64,000 nucleotides of DNA from assembly GCF_025685625.1 (NCBI RefSeq), contig NZ_JAGSYI010000001.1:1302001-1366000 (forward strand), read 5' to 3'. A program made the translations under genes and the position numbers. Of this stretch, positions 33,987 to 43,029 are shown one piece after another (positions within the stretch are counted from its first letter, which is position 1; every line of letters begins with the position of its first letter). Origin of the DNA: Acidicapsa acidisoli (lineage in GTDB: Bacteria > Acidobacteriota > Terriglobia > Terriglobales > Acidobacteriaceae). The notes under the pieces were generated by a model. The model saw only the letters and a program-made list of their open reading frames with translations. It ran no database searches and was not told the origin of the DNA.

Positions 33987-34126
33987 ATGGACCTGCGGCA
34001 GCGGAGGAATCAGCACCGGCAACGCAGTTATTCCCTGTTCCCTATTCCCTCTTCCCTGTTTTCTATGTATCTTCCTGCTAACATGGTTCGTGCCTCTTCA
34101 GGGGTGCAGGGAGAATTATTCATAAG
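33987..34126. other. nadD-rsfS spacer with a TTCCCT microrepeat
   Basis: Four near-tandem TTCCCT units occur (about 34031-34060). They lie ahead of CTGCTAACATGG and the rsfS start. No gene recognised. Confidence 0.5.
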
Positions 34127-35035
34127 ATGGCAACTCCGGAAACCCGCCGCCAGCTCTTGGTCGCCGTCGCAGCCTGCGACGATAAAAAAGGCGAAGATAC
34201 TCGCATCCTCGAACTCGATCCCGCAGACTCCGGTCTCGCTGACTTCTTTCTCATCACTTCGGCCACCAACGACCGTCAGGTCGTCGCCATCGCCGATGAA
34301 ATCGAATTGCGTCTCAAGAAAGACTTCGGTCTCTACGCGACCTCGGTTGAAGGCCGCCGCCAGGCCGAGTGGATTCTCCTCGACTACACCGACATCGTCA
34401 TCCACGTCTTCCTCGCGGAAAAGCGCGCTTTCTACGACATTGAGCGCCTTCGCAAGTCCGCCCGCAATCTCACCTCGGCCGAGGTAGAGGCAGAACTGGC
34501 TCACGCTCTCGCCGAGAAGACGCGCGCCGTTCGCAGCAGTTCCTCGAAAGCAGCAAAGAAGTCCGCGAAAGTCGCACCCGGCAAGTCCCCCGCAACCAAG
34601 GCCACAAAACCGAAGTCCCCATCGGCGAATACGTCTAATAAAGGAGACTCAACAGTGACCGCGAAGCCTGCAAAGAAGGCTGTCAAAAAAGCCGCAGCCA
34701 AACCGGCCAAAGCAGTGAAGGCCAACTCCACAGCCAAGACATCCACTCCAAAAGTGGTAGCGAAACCGGCCCTGAAATTGGCCGCAAAGCCGGCGAAAAA
34801 AGCAGCAGCAACGCCCGTTGGCGTTCTTGCTCCCACGGCAACCGGGATTCCGGGCAAGGAATTTGCGGATAACCTCGGCGCCAAGCCTCCGATTCTCAAG
34901 TGTGAAGATCCCGACGCAGCCAGCTCAGTGAGCATTGCCGCCAGCGCCGCTCCAAAACCAGCGAAGACGGCACCCAAAAAAGCAGCGAAAAAGGCCCCAG
35001 TCAAAGCGGCAGCCAAAAAGTCGAAAGGCAAATAG
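34127..35035 (+). CDS. rsfS: Ribosomal silencing factor RsfS with long Lys/Ala-rich tail
   Basis: Residues 1-125 are a complete RsfS domain: DTRILELDPADSGLADFFLI, DRQVVAIADEIE, GRRQAEWILLDYTDIVIHVF and RAFYDIERL. It binds uL14 on the large subunit and blocks subunit joining in poor conditions. The following 175 residues are unusual: rich in Lys, Ala, Pro and Thr with AAKKS, KKAVKKAAAKPAK and KKAAKKAPVKAA, like histone-H1-type or topoisomerase tails. The usual length is about 105-130, against 302 here. A terminator follows. Confidence 0.93.
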   Translation: MATPETRRQLLVAVAACDDKKGEDTRILELDPADSGLADFFLITSATNDRQVVAIADEIELRLKKDFGLYATSVEGRRQAEWILLDYTDIVIHVFLAEKRAFYDIERLRKSARNLTSAEVEAELAHALAEKTRAVRSSSSKAAKKSAKVAPGKSPATKATKPKSPSANTSNKGDSTVTAKPAKKAVKKAAAKPAKAVKANSTAKTSTPKVVAKPALKLAAKPAKKAAATPVGVLAPTATGIPGKEFADNLGAKPPILKCEDPDAASSVSIAASAAPKPAKTAPKKAAKKAPVKAAAKKSKGK

Positions 35036-35068
35036 CGCCGCTCGGCACTGGCAGGTCAGCACCATGCA

Positions 35069-35100
35069 AAAAGGGCAGCCCCATCAGGAGCTGCCCTTTT
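35069..35100. terminator. Bidirectional terminator between rsfS and a TonB-dependent receptor gene
   Basis: AAAAGGGCAGC and GCTGCCCTTTT form perfect 11-base arms with a 10-base loop. The A and T runs on either side suit convergent transcription. Confidence 0.88.
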
Positions 35101-35136
35101 CCATGTCTCCGGCAAAGCGCCGAAGGGTTGTCAGGT

Positions 35137-38100
35137 TTAGAAGGTGATCTTACCCGTAACCACCAGCACACGCTGCGTTACAGCCGCACTCTGGAACGAA
35201 CCATAGGGGCTCGTCGGCGGTGCCTGCACAGAGGTGATCGTGCCAAAGCTGCCCGTTCCCAGCGTGGCGTTCGGGTTGGAGAAGTTGGCATGGTTAAACA
35301 CGTTGTAGGCCTGTGCGCCGAGTTGGAACGCAACACCCTCGCGCTTCACGAACTGCTTCATGAGTGTCATGTCCGTATCGGCGTAATGAGGCCCGAAGAA
35401 CGCATTCCTGCGAACATTGCCGAACGTCGTTTGAGTTGCGGCGTACTGTCCAAAGTCCAGGCATGTACCGTTGACCGCGCCATAAGGATTGCTGCCGCAG
35501 GTGTTGGTCAGGCTTCCTGTCAAAGCCTGCGGCATCAGCGAGGTCAAGCCTTCAGTATTGTTGATGGACGCGATCGTCGGGTACCCAAGGATCGCATTCG
35601 TATTGTTCACAGAGAAAGGCTCACCCGACCGGTAGTAGGTCTTGCCGCTGATAACCCAGCCGCTCACTGCATAGTTAGCGATCTTGTTCTGCATCTTGAA
35701 CGGTTCTTCGTACACGATGTCGCCGACAAGATCGTTGCGGATGTCATAGTCCGCATTGGAGTAGTTCAGGTTCCCTTTTCCAAGTGTCGGAGTGAGCTGC
35801 TTGGTAACGGAACCGATGTTGTAAAACTCTCCAACGCCTCCATTGGAGATCGTGTCCAGAGCATGGCTATAGGTGTAGCTCAGGTGCGCCGTAATTCCGT
35901 GCCCCTGGTGCGTGTAGACCACCATGCCGCCGTTGTAGTTGGAGTGTGCGTTGTTCGTGAAGGAGTTCACTTCACCAAAGCTTGGATCCAACGGTGTCGT
36001 GTTCAGTCCGGCAATTGTCCCACCCTGCACCGGCAGCCACGTCCCGGTATTGCTGGGCGTGAGTGCGCTGGAGTAAATTCCGGTGCTGGCGTTCAAAAAG
36101 GGATTCTGAATCAGTTCGTTGTAACCGTAGTTCCCCGCATAGCCCAGCGAAACGCTGTCGTGGGCGTTGAACTGGTGCTGCACCTGCAGGCTGTACTCCA
36201 GATACTGCGGCTCATGCAGAGTTCCATTCGGGAAAACGGCATTCAGGCTCGGCGGGCTGAAGGTAATGCCCTGGTTATACAGCGTGGTATTGATCGAGGA
36301 AACAGTTCCCGTGGCAAACCCTTGCTCGATTGCTGTGTTGGCCGCCGTCGCGTAATAGGGAAGGCTTCCCGCTCCGCCCGGCGCCACGGTGCCGGCATAC
36401 AGGGACTGCAGGTCGTAGTTCGGGAAGTTCTGAATCGGTGCATCCAGGAACCCAGCGGGATAGAGGTCGGCAAACAGACCGATACCGCCGCGAATCACAG
36501 TGCTCGGAGTCAGGCCGTAGTTGAATCCAACGCGGGGCTGGAAGTTGATCTTGTCCACCGCGAAGGCCTGATTGTTGTTCGGATTGATCAGGCTGCCGTA
36601 TGGCGTGGTGACCGATCCAGCTACATTTGGAAAATTGCCGTTATACAACGAGAAGCAGTTGTTCTGGCACGCGGGCGGGCCGGTGCGGTCGACACGTGCG
36701 CCCACGGTGATCTTCAACTTGGGCGTTGCCTGCCATTCGTCCTGAGCATAGACACCAAGGTTGTAGAGCGCCAGATGTGCGGTAGGAGCAGTGGTGAACG
36801 CCTGCTGATACACATTGGATCCGTTGTAGACCGATTTGTTGGTGCCGAGGGTACCTTGCGCAATATCTCCAAGACTGTCGATCTGGAGCATTGGGAAATC
36901 GACATTCGATTGAGCGTCGTAGTCCGAGACCAGGTCGCGGCGGAAGTTCGCGCCGAACTTGAAGTTGTGCTTGCCACGGACCCAGCTGATGTCGTCCACA
37001 AGCTGGTACTGAGTTACGTTTCTGCCCTGAGGATAGTAGTTCGGTACACCCAGGTTGGTGAAGCCAGGGACAAAGTTCGTGCCGCTGCCGTCCGCGCCAA
37101 TGCTGAAATTAGCGTAGAACGGGAGCGCTGCTTGCGAGGCCGCGATGTTCGTCGGCCCGAAAGTGGTGGCGTACCAATTGGCGGCAATCGTCGCCGAGTT
37201 CGTCAGGTTGGGCGTAATCACATAGTTGTCGTTGAACTGCCCTTCATACGCAGGCTGCGCGGACATGGCATCAAACAAAGGATTGATCAGGCTGGTTGCC
37301 GTAGGCTGCGTGCCACGATCCATCTTGTAGCGGCCATAAATGGTGTGCTTGTCGCTGATGTGCCAGTCAGCGCGGCCGGTAAAGAGCCACTCCTGGTTTT
37401 CGTTCGTAGCAGAGGCATAGGAGCTGAGCGCGCAAACGCTCACCGCGGTAAAGGCTCCGCATCCGCCTCCCGGTGTGGGTGTTGCGGTCTTGTACGCCTG
37501 CGAGTTGTTATACAGATTGAACATCTGCTGGTACGTGGAGTACGCGGTAGCGGGCACGTTGGCCAGAGCGTAGGCTTCATACTGCGGGCTTGGCAGCGAA
37601 ACAAAACCGCTGGCAGGCAGCACATAGCGCAGACCCTCATAGTCGGCGAAGAAGAACAGCTTGTCCTTGATAATCGGACCGCCCACATTGGCCGCCCACT
37701 CATTCGACACCGCATGGGGCCGTGGTGTGTCCGTGTGATTATTGAACCAGCCATTGGCGTTCAGAGCGGTTCCGTTGTAAAGGTAGTTCGCCTCTCCGTG
37801 GAACTGGTTGCTGCCCGACTTGGTCGTGTACTCAATAATGGCGCCAGCCGCGCGGCCATACTGCGAGCCGTAGCCATTCTGCACCACCGTCACTTCAGCC
37901 TGTTCGCCCTGACCCAGGGAAAGGTTCGAGCTGCCCGAGTTGTTCAGGTTAAGAAACGGATCCTGGTTGTCAAACCCGTTCATCACAAACAGGTTGGAAA
38001 TGCCCGGCAGACCATTCGAGCTGAAGTTGCCATACGAGCCACCGGCATTCACCACCACGCCCGGAGCAGTGAAAGCTACCGACGTAATATCGCCGCCCGG

Positions 38101-38622
38101 AGCAGGCAATTCCTGAATCTGCTGCTCGGTGTAGGTCGTTGTCATCGACGAATTCTGCGAGTCGATCAGCGGCACCGTGTCCGCGCTCACATCGACCACC
38201 GTCGTATTGCCCGTCGGAGTCACCTGAATGTCGCCGGGAACCGTCGTGCCCAGAACCACCGAGACCTGAACGGTGTTCGATTGCAGCCCTGACGCCACAG
38301 CGCTGATCTTGTATTGATCCGGCTTGAGCAGGCCAGCCGTGTACCGGCCTTCCTCATTCGTGATCACTGTCTGCTTTGCATTGGTCGCGGCATCAACCAC
38401 GGTCACAGTCGCGCCCGGAACCACCGCTCCGGACTGGTCGGTTACCACGCCGCTCAGCGCACCGGTAACCGAGGTCTGCGCATATGCCGTAGGCGTCGTG
38501 TTCAGCACGGCGAAACCAGAGGCAACCAGGAGGCTCAGCGCGAGCGCTGTGCCGCGAAGTCCATTCCTGCTTCGAAATCGTAACAACTGGGAAATTGAAT
38601 CATGGCCAAAAGACAACAACAT
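35137..38622 (-). CDS. Oar-like TonB-dependent receptor (A)
   Basis: The 1161-residue outer-membrane protein has a signal peptide ending PTAYAQ (about 48). A carboxypeptidase-regulatory-like domain follows (GALSGVVTDQSGAVVPGATV), then the plug (PGISNLFVMNGFDNQDPFLN, QYGRAAGAIIEYTTKSGSN) and a long barrel closing with the terminal Phe (VTGKITF). AGGAGAAA lies ahead of the ATG. Its mature part closely resembles receptor C at 47939, with the shared end APPTSPYGSFQSAAVTQRVL. It is read against the flanking rsfS and rlmH genes. The substrate is unknown; oligosaccharides or peptides are typical guesses for the family. Confidence 0.92.
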   Translation of the reverse strand: MLLSFGHDSISQLLRFRSRNGLRGTALALSLLVASGFAVLNTTPTAYAQTSVTGALSGVVTDQSGAVVPGATVTVVDAATNAKQTVITNEEGRYTAGLLKPDQYKISAVASGLQSNTVQVSVVLGTTVPGDIQVTPTGNTTVVDVSADTVPLIDSQNSSMTTTYTEQQIQELPAPGGDITSVAFTAPGVVVNAGGSYGNFSSNGLPGISNLFVMNGFDNQDPFLNLNNSGSSNLSLGQGEQAEVTVVQNGYGSQYGRAAGAIIEYTTKSGSNQFHGEANYLYNGTALNANGWFNNHTDTPRPHAVSNEWAANVGGPIIKDKLFFFADYEGLRYVLPASGFVSLPSPQYEAYALANVPATAYSTYQQMFNLYNNSQAYKTATPTPGGGCGAFTAVSVCALSSYASATNENQEWLFTGRADWHISDKHTIYGRYKMDRGTQPTATSLINPLFDAMSAQPAYEGQFNDNYVITPNLTNSATIAANWYATTFGPTNIAASQAALPFYANFSIGADGSGTNFVPGFTNLGVPNYYPQGRNVTQYQLVDDISWVRGKHNFKFGANFRRDLVSDYDAQSNVDFPMLQIDSLGDIAQGTLGTNKSVYNGSNVYQQAFTTAPTAHLALYNLGVYAQDEWQATPKLKITVGARVDRTGPPACQNNCFSLYNGNFPNVAGSVTTPYGSLINPNNNQAFAVDKINFQPRVGFNYGLTPSTVIRGGIGLFADLYPAGFLDAPIQNFPNYDLQSLYAGTVAPGGAGSLPYYATAANTAIEQGFATGTVSSINTTLYNQGITFSPPSLNAVFPNGTLHEPQYLEYSLQVQHQFNAHDSVSLGYAGNYGYNELIQNPFLNASTGIYSSALTPSNTGTWLPVQGGTIAGLNTTPLDPSFGEVNSFTNNAHSNYNGGMVVYTHQGHGITAHLSYTYSHALDTISNGGVGEFYNIGSVTKQLTPTLGKGNLNYSNADYDIRNDLVGDIVYEEPFKMQNKIANYAVSGWVISGKTYYRSGEPFSVNNTNAILGYPTIASINNTEGLTSLMPQALTGSLTNTCGSNPYGAVNGTCLDFGQYAATQTTFGNVRRNAFFGPHYADTDMTLMKQFVKREGVAFQLGAQAYNVFNHANFSNPNATLGTGSFGTITSVQAPPTSPYGSFQSAAVTQRVLVVTGKITF

Positions 38623-39045
38623 TCCTGTTTTTTCTCCTGAGGCGGTTGGGGATGTTAAGAGGAAGTGCAGATGTGCGATCGAATCTAAACATCTTCCCTG
38701 GAGTTGTATGGGGTCAGTACGAAACTAAAAGGTGGTTTAAAAAAGCGATCAATGAGTCTTGCCAGGTCTAAACCAGAAGAACAGCGTCCGCCCGGTCCGA
38801 CAAAGACACCTTTGTATTCTTCGACGCACGAAACGCCCGTCCGGATTCGCAAATATGAATACTAAGAGAATTTCCGTACCGCATACCGATATTTATAGAC
38901 AGATTTCATTTTCCATATAAACTCTGTTCACCAGATCGAAATCTGACCCCGCTAACTGCTCCCAACACCCTGTTCCACGATGCAAGTAAACTCAAGATGG
39001 TGGACCGGTTCGAAAAGCTCCGTTCCAGCGTTTCTCGCACCGCTC
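38623..39045. other. Promoter region of receptor A and leader of rlmH
   Basis: About 420 bases, AT-richer than the surroundings, separate the divergent starts. No gene, riboswitch or repeat recognised. Confidence 0.45.
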
Positions 39046-39519
39046 ATGCACCTGACTCTAGCCCATATCGGCCCAAAGTCCTCCAAATCCGGCCCCCAAG
39101 CCTCATTTGACGTGCTCACCCGCCTCTATCTCGACCGCATCCATCCCTATCACCCCATCCAGCCCGAAGCCTTCCCCACCGAAACCGCCTTCCTTGCCTG
39201 GCTCAGCCGCCCAGCCAACTCCGGCAAAGCCGCTCGCCTGCCCGCAATCCCTGTCTTGCTCGATAGCCGGGGCCGCCAGCTCAACTCTTCCGAATTCGCC
39301 ACCTGGCTAGGTACCCGCCGAGATCAAGGAGCCCAGCACATCGTCTTCGCCATCGGTCCCGCCGATGGCTGGTCAGAGACAACCCGCGCCCAGGCCAGCC
39401 TCCTGCTCTCACTTGGCCCCATCACAATGGCCCACACACTTGCCCGCCTGGTCCTTGCCGAACAGCTTTACCGCGCTTGTACAATCCTGGCAGGCCACCC
39501 CTATCACTCCGGCCACTAA
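39046..39519 (+). CDS. rlmH: 23S rRNA pseudouridine(1915)-N3-methyltransferase RlmH
   Basis: The 157-residue SPOUT methyltransferase starts MHLTLAHIGP. LLDSRGRQLNSSEFATWLGT, the SAM-loop region HIVFAIGPADGW and the closing TMAHTLARLVLAEQLYRACT with PYHSGH are all typical. It modifies helix 69 of assembled ribosomes. An in-frame start at 38980 would add 22 unsupported residues. In many bacteria it directly follows rsfS; here receptor A lies between. Confidence 0.94.
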   Translation: MHLTLAHIGPKSSKSGPQASFDVLTRLYLDRIHPYHPIQPEAFPTETAFLAWLSRPANSGKAARLPAIPVLLDSRGRQLNSSEFATWLGTRRDQGAQHIVFAIGPADGWSETTRAQASLLLSLGPITMAHTLARLVLAEQLYRACTILAGHPYHSGH

Positions 39520-39580
39520 GCACCGTCGATAAGTGGAGAGGAGAAGAAGGGAAGAGAAAAGCAGAAGAGTTGATAAAACC

Positions 39581-39653
39581 GCACCGCTCCAAATCTCCAC
39601 CGGACCAGCTACCCTGCTAACTAGCTAAAGCGCAAAGCGCGCCAACTTGCTAA
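39581..39653 (+). repeat. Dispersed repeat, family R3, just upstream of cobO
   Basis: CACCGCTCCAAATCTCCAC, then CTAAAGCGCAAAGCGCGCC and AACTTGCTAAAG, ending 12 bases before the cobO ATG. It is a near match over about 70 bases to the copy before accD. Confidence 0.8.
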
Positions 39654-39665
39654 AGAAGGATTTCC

Positions 39666-40202
39666 ATGCCCGACTCCCGACGCGGCCTCATCCTGATCAA
39701 CACCGGCCCCGGCAAAGGCAAAACCACCGCCGCCCTCGGCACCGGACTCCGCGCCGCCGGCTGCGGCATGCGCGTCCTCATGCTCCAGTTCCTCAAAGGC
39801 TCCTGGCACTACGGCGAACTCGATGCCGTCCTTCCCTTCGGCGACAACTTCGTCGTCAAGCAGCTAGGCCGGGGATTCGTCAAAGTAGGCGGCGCGGAGA
39901 CCGACCCCGAAGATCTGAAAATGGTTGAAGCAGCCTGGGAAGAGTCCCGCGCAGCGATCCTCTCCGGCGCATACGATCTGGTCATCCTCGACGAAATCAA
40001 CTACGCCATCGGCTACGGCATGTTAGACCCGGAGAAAGTAGCAGCCACGCTTCTCGAACGCCCCGAGATGGTCCACGTAATCCTGACCGGCCGGAACGCC
40101 CACCCAAAGTTGGTAGAAATCGCCGACACAGTCACCGAAATGCGCGAAGTAAAACATGCCTACCAAAAAGGCATCCTCGCCCAGCGCGGCATCGAGTATT
40201 AA
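39666..40202 (+). CDS. cobO: Cob(I)yrinic acid a,c-diamide adenosyltransferase
   Basis: The 178-residue enzyme adenosylates corrinoids. The P-loop is NTGPGKGKTTAALGTGLRA, followed by VLMLQFLKGSWHYGE, the Walker-B-like YDLVILDEINYAIGYG and VHVILTGRNAHPKLVEIAD. Full length. No other cobalamin genes are in the window, so it may serve salvage. Confidence 0.95.
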   Translation: MPDSRRGLILINTGPGKGKTTAALGTGLRAAGCGMRVLMLQFLKGSWHYGELDAVLPFGDNFVVKQLGRGFVKVGGAETDPEDLKMVEAAWEESRAAILSGAYDLVILDEINYAIGYGMLDPEKVAATLLERPEMVHVILTGRNAHPKLVEIADTVTEMREVKHAYQKGILAQRGIEY

Positions 40203-40233
40203 GTCGTTTCAATCCTCGTTCCCAGAACACTTC

Positions 40234-40277
40234 GGGTGCCCCATCCACGGCGCAGCTCCATCGCGACATGGGTGGGA
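40234..40277 (+). repeat. Dispersed palindromic repeat, family R1
   Basis: GGGTGCCCCATCCACGGCG and CATGGGTGGGA ends, between the 3' ends of cobO and the haem-binding-like gene. Confidence 0.75.
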
Positions 40278-40289
40278 CACCGTAACCGC

Positions 40290-40805
40290 TCAGTGCGCAG
40301 CCGGTCCTGCATTCGAGAGAGCAGCAAACGCTGCCGCCGCGGCCTGCGAGATCGTGACGTCATTTTCCTTGCTAAGGCTGGCGATTCCGATAGCTCCTAC
40401 CACTTGTTCGCCCACCTTCAGAGGCATGCCTCCCCGCAGAGCCATCAAGTCGGCTGTGATAAAGGCCTGCCTGCCGCCGTTGATAGCGCTCTCCGTCTCC
40501 GCACTCGGTCGTTGCAGCAATGCTGAGGTGCGGGCCTTACCGATTGCAAGATCAGGGCTACCGGCTCGCACGTCGTCCATCTTCACGAATGCGACAAGGA
40601 TACCGTTCGAATCGACCACAGCAATGGCGCACGGCGCATGAAGCCTTTCAGCCTCCTGTTCTGCCGCCACCACGACCTGGTGAGCGCCTGCCTGGCTGAT
40701 CACCTTCTGGGTAATTGTGGGGTCAGCCGCCCAGGCACTGCTAAGTCCACCTGCTTGCAAAAAAATCAAGCCAAAGTATGCAATTTTCCGCATGGATAAA
40801 GTCAT
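40290..40805 (-). CDS. Exported GlcG/HbpS-like protein
   Basis: The protein has 171 residues with a signal peptide (IAYFGLIFLQAGGLSSAWA). The mature part has the GlcG/HbpS fold: APCAIAVVDSNGILVAFVKM, DLAIGKARTSALLQRPS and GGMPLKVGEQVVGAIGIASL. Members bind haem or cobalamin-like cofactors or act with redox sensors. GAGGAG precedes the ATG. No partner kinase is nearby. Confidence 0.88.
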   Translation of the reverse strand: MTLSMRKIAYFGLIFLQAGGLSSAWAADPTITQKVISQAGAHQVVVAAEQEAERLHAPCAIAVVDSNGILVAFVKMDDVRAGSPDLAIGKARTSALLQRPSAETESAINGGRQAFITADLMALRGGMPLKVGEQVVGAIGIASLSKENDVTISQAAAAAFAALSNAGPAAH

Positions 40806-40889
40806 TTGAAGTACTCCTCTGGAACTCCGGTTCTTGGGTCCCTAAAGGGTTGGACGAAATAGGGGAGGGATTTGGACCGACTCTTTCAC

Positions 40890-41354
40890 TCACTTCTCGG
40901 CATCCGTATGCCATCCCGAATTCATCCATTTCCCGTCCTTCATCACAAAAACCTCCGTAGCCCGCCCCGAATTCACGGACCGTTTCCCCTTCATCTCCGT
41001 TTCCACCTCGTAAGTCGTATAGAGAATCGCCACATTCCCATATCGCTGCTCCTCGGTATGCGGAAACGCCAGCCGCACCAGCTTCCCTCCGTCGGCATGA
41101 AACTTGGCCGCAGCCTCAAAGATCGCAGCCTGATGCTTCCATTCCTTCTCACCCGCGCTGATCACGATCGCATCCGCGGGAACCAGTCTTTTGAGCGTAG
41201 GCACATCATCTGCAAACCATGCGCGCCACACCGCCTCGCGCACCTCCTTCAGGTTCCCCTGGTCTATCACGCCCGCGGCATGAAGACCCGTGGCCATGGA
41301 CATCAAAACGACAATCACGATAACCGCGCTAACCACAAGATTTGTGCGACGCAT
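40890..41354 (-). CDS. Exported NTF2-like (DUF4440-type) protein
   Basis: The 154-residue protein has a signal peptide (VSAVIVIVVLMSMATGLHA). A cone-shaped NTF2 fold follows, recognisable by VREAVWRAWFADDVPTLKRL and the later ATEVFVMKDGKWMNSGWH. A good GGAGGGAAG lies before the ATG. Catalytic or ligand-binding function cannot be told. Confidence 0.82.
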   Translation of the reverse strand: MRRTNLVVSAVIVIVVLMSMATGLHAAGVIDQGNLKEVREAVWRAWFADDVPTLKRLVPADAIVISAGEKEWKHQAAIFEAAAKFHADGGKLVRLAFPHTEEQRYGNVAILYTTYEVETEMKGKRSVNSGRATEVFVMKDGKWMNSGWHTDAEK

Positions 41355-41467
41355 CTTCCCTCCAATGTTGTTTCGTTGCTGCAGGATCCATTCACAATTA
41401 CCATCATGGCATCCGGCCCCGGCCGGCTCAACTCAATCCGATCGAATCACCGCGCCATGGAGCCCGT

Positions 41468-41866
41468 ATGCCGTCACTTACCGAATCTATCTTCACCCGC
41501 TGGTCTGACATCCCCGTCGAGCCAATGAACCCGAAAATCGGCCGCCAGTTCGTCGTCGGCACCGGCACCATGCTCGCCCGCGTCCTTCTGGCCAAAGGCG
41601 CCCACGTCCCGCTGCACAGCCATCACAACGAACAGATCACCCATATCCTCGAAGGGGCGCTCAAGTTTCATCTCCACGAAGGCCCGAACGCCGCACCGCG
41701 AGAAGTCACTGTCTGCGCAGGCGACATCCTCTGCATCCCGCCCAACGTCCCCCACGAAGCCTTCGCCCTCGAAGACACCGTCGATCTCGACATCTTCAAC
41801 CCCCCGCGTCAGGACTGGATCGACCGCGACGACGCCTACCTGCGCCAGCCCGACACCCCTAAGTAA
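41468..41866 (+). CDS. Cupin-domain protein
   Basis: The 132-residue single-domain cupin has the first motif HVPLHSHHNEQITHILEGAL (His, His, Glu metal ligands) and the second PPNVPHEAFALEDT. It would hold a divalent metal; sugar or small-molecule binding or dioxygenase activity is possible. The start MPSLTESIF is chosen over an upstream in-frame ATG that overlaps the divergent gene. Confidence 0.9.
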   Translation: MPSLTESIFTRWSDIPVEPMNPKIGRQFVVGTGTMLARVLLAKGAHVPLHSHHNEQITHILEGALKFHLHEGPNAAPREVTVCAGDILCIPPNVPHEAFALEDTVDLDIFNPPRQDWIDRDDAYLRQPDTPK

Positions 41867-41878
41867 TGGGTCTAAGCC

Positions 41879-41953
41879 ACACCGCTCCAAATTTCCACTG
41901 CATCAGCTAACCCGCTAACCCGCCAAAGCGCAAAGCGCGCCAACTCGCTAAAA
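41879..41953 (+). repeat. Dispersed repeat, family R3, upstream of accD
   Basis: CACCGCTCCAAATTTCCAC, then GCTAACCCGCCAAAGCGC and AAAGCGCGCCAACTCGCTAA, ending about 30 bases before the accD ATG. It is the best-preserved copy of the family. Confidence 0.8.
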
Positions 41954-41983
41954 GCACGGAAGCTCCATATACAATTGACCGGT

Positions 41984-42913
41984 ATGGCTTGGTTCAAGCG
42001 CCCCAACCCGAATCCTTCACCAAACGACGGCGAGCCCAACGGCGACTCCAACGGAAACTCCAGTCAGGATTTCGCGGGATCGGCCTTCGCCCCGGTCTCC
42101 GATGATGGTTCGCCGGCCCGAGTCCGCACGGAAGGTCTCTGGGTCAAGTGCCCTGGCTGCCGGACCATCCTCTTCAAAGCCGAGCTTGAGGCCAACCTCC
42201 ATGTCTGCGCCAAATGCGGCCATCACTTCAAAATCGGCGCACTCCAGCGCATCGAGCTTCTCCTCGAACCCGGCTACACCTTCGTCGACGGCAATCTGCG
42301 CTCCACCGACCCGCTGAACTTCACAGACATCAAGACATACAAATCGCGCCTGGCCTCAGCCCAGAAACAGACCGGTCTCAACGATGCAATCGTCACCGCT
42401 CTCGGAAAAATCGGCCACCACGACGTCGTCCTCAGCGCCATGGAATACGCCTTCATCGGCGGCAGCATGGGCGCCGTCGTCGGCGAACAGATAGCCCGGG
42501 CGATCGACCGCTCCCTTGCCACCCATCACCCGCTGATCATTGTCGCGGCATCCGGCGGCGCGCGCATGATGGAAGGCGTCGTGAGTCTCATGCAACTCGC
42601 CAAGATCGCCAGCGGCCTCGCCCAGCTCGACGAAGCTCGCATCCCATACATCTGCCTTCTCACCGACCCCACCACAGGCGGCATCACCGCCAGCTTCGCC
42701 ATGCTCGGCGATCTCAACGTCGCCGAACCCGGCGCGCTCATCGGTTTCGCCGGTCCTCGCGTCATCGAGCAGACCATTCGCCAGAAGCTCCCGGAAGGCT
42801 TCCAGCGTTCAGAGTTCCTTCTCGAACACGGCTTCCTCGACGCCGTTGTCCCCCGCAGTGAACTCAAGTCCTATCTGGTCCGTGCATTGGACTTCATGGC
42901 CGTGCCCGCCTGA
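41984..42913 (+). CDS. accD: Acetyl-CoA carboxylase carboxyltransferase subunit beta
   Basis: The 309-residue protein starts MAWFKRPNPNPS with a low-complexity leader of about 45 residues. The zinc ribbon CPGC...CAKCGHHFK follows, then the crotonase-like domain: IGGSMGAVVGEQIARAID, VAASGGARMMEGVVSLMQ, TDPTTGGITASFAMLGD and GFAGPRVIEQT. It is the carboxyl-transfer half of fatty-acid synthesis's committed step, acting with AccA. In many bacteria folC follows directly; here a PPC-domain gene and four receptor genes intervene. Confidence 0.96.
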   Translation: MAWFKRPNPNPSPNDGEPNGDSNGNSSQDFAGSAFAPVSDDGSPARVRTEGLWVKCPGCRTILFKAELEANLHVCAKCGHHFKIGALQRIELLLEPGYTFVDGNLRSTDPLNFTDIKTYKSRLASAQKQTGLNDAIVTALGKIGHHDVVLSAMEYAFIGGSMGAVVGEQIARAIDRSLATHHPLIIVAASGGARMMEGVVSLMQLAKIASGLAQLDEARIPYICLLTDPTTGGITASFAMLGDLNVAEPGALIGFAGPRVIEQTIRQKLPEGFQRSEFLLEHGFLDAVVPRSELKSYLVRALDFMAVPA

Positions 42914-43029
42914 CCCTGGTCCTGGTCCCGATCCAAAGTCCGACCTGAGGCCCTGTAAGGTTAGAATGGTCGCTGCAATCCTGCTTGCACAACGTTTGTA
43001 GTGACCATTTTTCTCTCAGGGAGCCTCGC

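Noticed and set aside
35128-38292. Long + strand open frame (1054 codons) opposite receptor A
   Set aside because: It is the antisense of a clear receptor gene; its composition (Arg, His, Val-rich without domains) is that of a shadow frame.
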